From Mycobacterium hubeiense (GTDB lineage Bacteria; Actinomycetota; Actinomycetes; Mycobacteriales; Mycobacteriaceae): 37,846 bases of DNA. The notes beneath the pieces were generated by a model. That model did no database searches. It saw nothing but the letters and a program-made list of their open reading frames with translations, and had not been told where the DNA came from. The stretch lies in contig NZ_PIZU01000043.1 in the NCBI RefSeq assembly GCF_002838065.1, positions 1 to 37,846 on the forward strand, read 5' to 3'. The translations under genes and the position numbers were made by a program. Below, in pieces: positions 37,684 through 37,846 of the stretch; within the stretch, counting starts at the first letter, position 1, and each line of letters opens with the position of its first letter.

Positions 37684-37846
37684 CGTCGTCGCGACGCGGG
37701 TCCGCCCGCTGAGCGCGACGAATCCCAGAGGGACATCCACTTCGGTGGATTCCTCGCCGTCCGTACTACAGGTCCGCGGCATTCGCCGCGGGCTCGTTGC
37801 GCGGCCGGAGCGGGTGTGTTGTTTGAGAACTCAATAGTGTGTTTGG
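37684..37846 (+). other. 5' leader of the precursor rRNA (before 16S), cut by window edge
   Basis: The stretch has no coding frame of note. It holds a hairpin ATCCAC-TTCG-GTGGAT (37735-37750, extendable by GGA/TCC with one bulge), and a second one CCGCGGC-ATTC-GCCGCGG (37774-37791). It ends with TTGTTTGAGAACTCAATAG, the box-A-like antitermination element that precedes 16S rRNA in mycobacteria and, in a similar form, in streptomycetes. The 16S gene itself begins outside the window. In fast growers a second rrn operon is known behind tyrS. Confidence 0.8.

Overview
The window is high-GC actinobacterial DNA, and gene order and protein sequences point to a fast-growing Mycobacterium (Mycolicibacterium type). 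The left half is the conserved mycobacterial block lysX / infC-rpmI-rplT-tsnR / MpaB-like oxygenase / adenylate cyclase / pheS-pheT / argCJBDFRGH. The right end matches the M. tuberculosis order Rv1683-Rv1684-Rv1685c-Rv1686c-Rv1687c-mpg-tyrS. The last bases are the start of a ribosomal RNA operon leader directly behind tyrS. That is the position of the second rrn operon of fast growers; slow growers usually have only the murA-linked one.

Layout: 1-1255 minus, 5' part of lysX and a DUF1844 gene. 1259-3488 plus, translation genes infC (ATC start, structured leader with a terminator-like hairpin), rpmI, rplT and an rRNA 2'-O-methyltransferase. 3548-5860 minus, an acyl-CoA dehydrogenase behind an MpaB-family oxygenase, with a palindromic operator on the promoter. 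6027-6905, class III adenylate cyclase. 6963-10504, both subunits of phenylalanyl-tRNA synthetase. 10565-18919, the complete arginine operon under tandem ARG boxes, with its own repressor gene argR. 18928-20673 minus, an intact ABC-F ATPase.

20801-29541 is the accessory part: a tight operon phnD-C-E-(gntR)-G-H-I-J-K-L-M, i.e. a phosphonate ABC importer, a HutC/PhnF-type regulator and the carbon-phosphorus lyase core. The genes mostly overlap by 1-4 bases. The importer's binding-protein gene phnD carries a one-base frameshift at a TTT CGA context. PhnK has a four-cysteine insertion, PhnJ has shortened cysteine spacing, and PhnL has lost its ABC signature, Q-loop and H-loop residues. phnN, phnO and phnP are absent from the window.

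29644-33459 holds a 999-residue lipase/acyl-CoA-synthetase-like fusion (Rv1683 type), a small exported protein and a Trm112-like protein. 33442-35578 minus is a drug/lipid-type ABC exporter (ATPase, permease) with its TetR repressor, and tandem palindromes lie over the promoter and start codon. Then come mpg and tyrS, and an rrn promoter and leader. Many starts (lysX, cyclase, pheS, argC, ABC-F, exporter ATPase, mpg) lie about 6-9 bases from a plausible -10 box with no Shine-Dalgarno sequence, which fits leaderless transcription as is common in mycobacteria. All functions are inferred from sequence reading; no database search was run.
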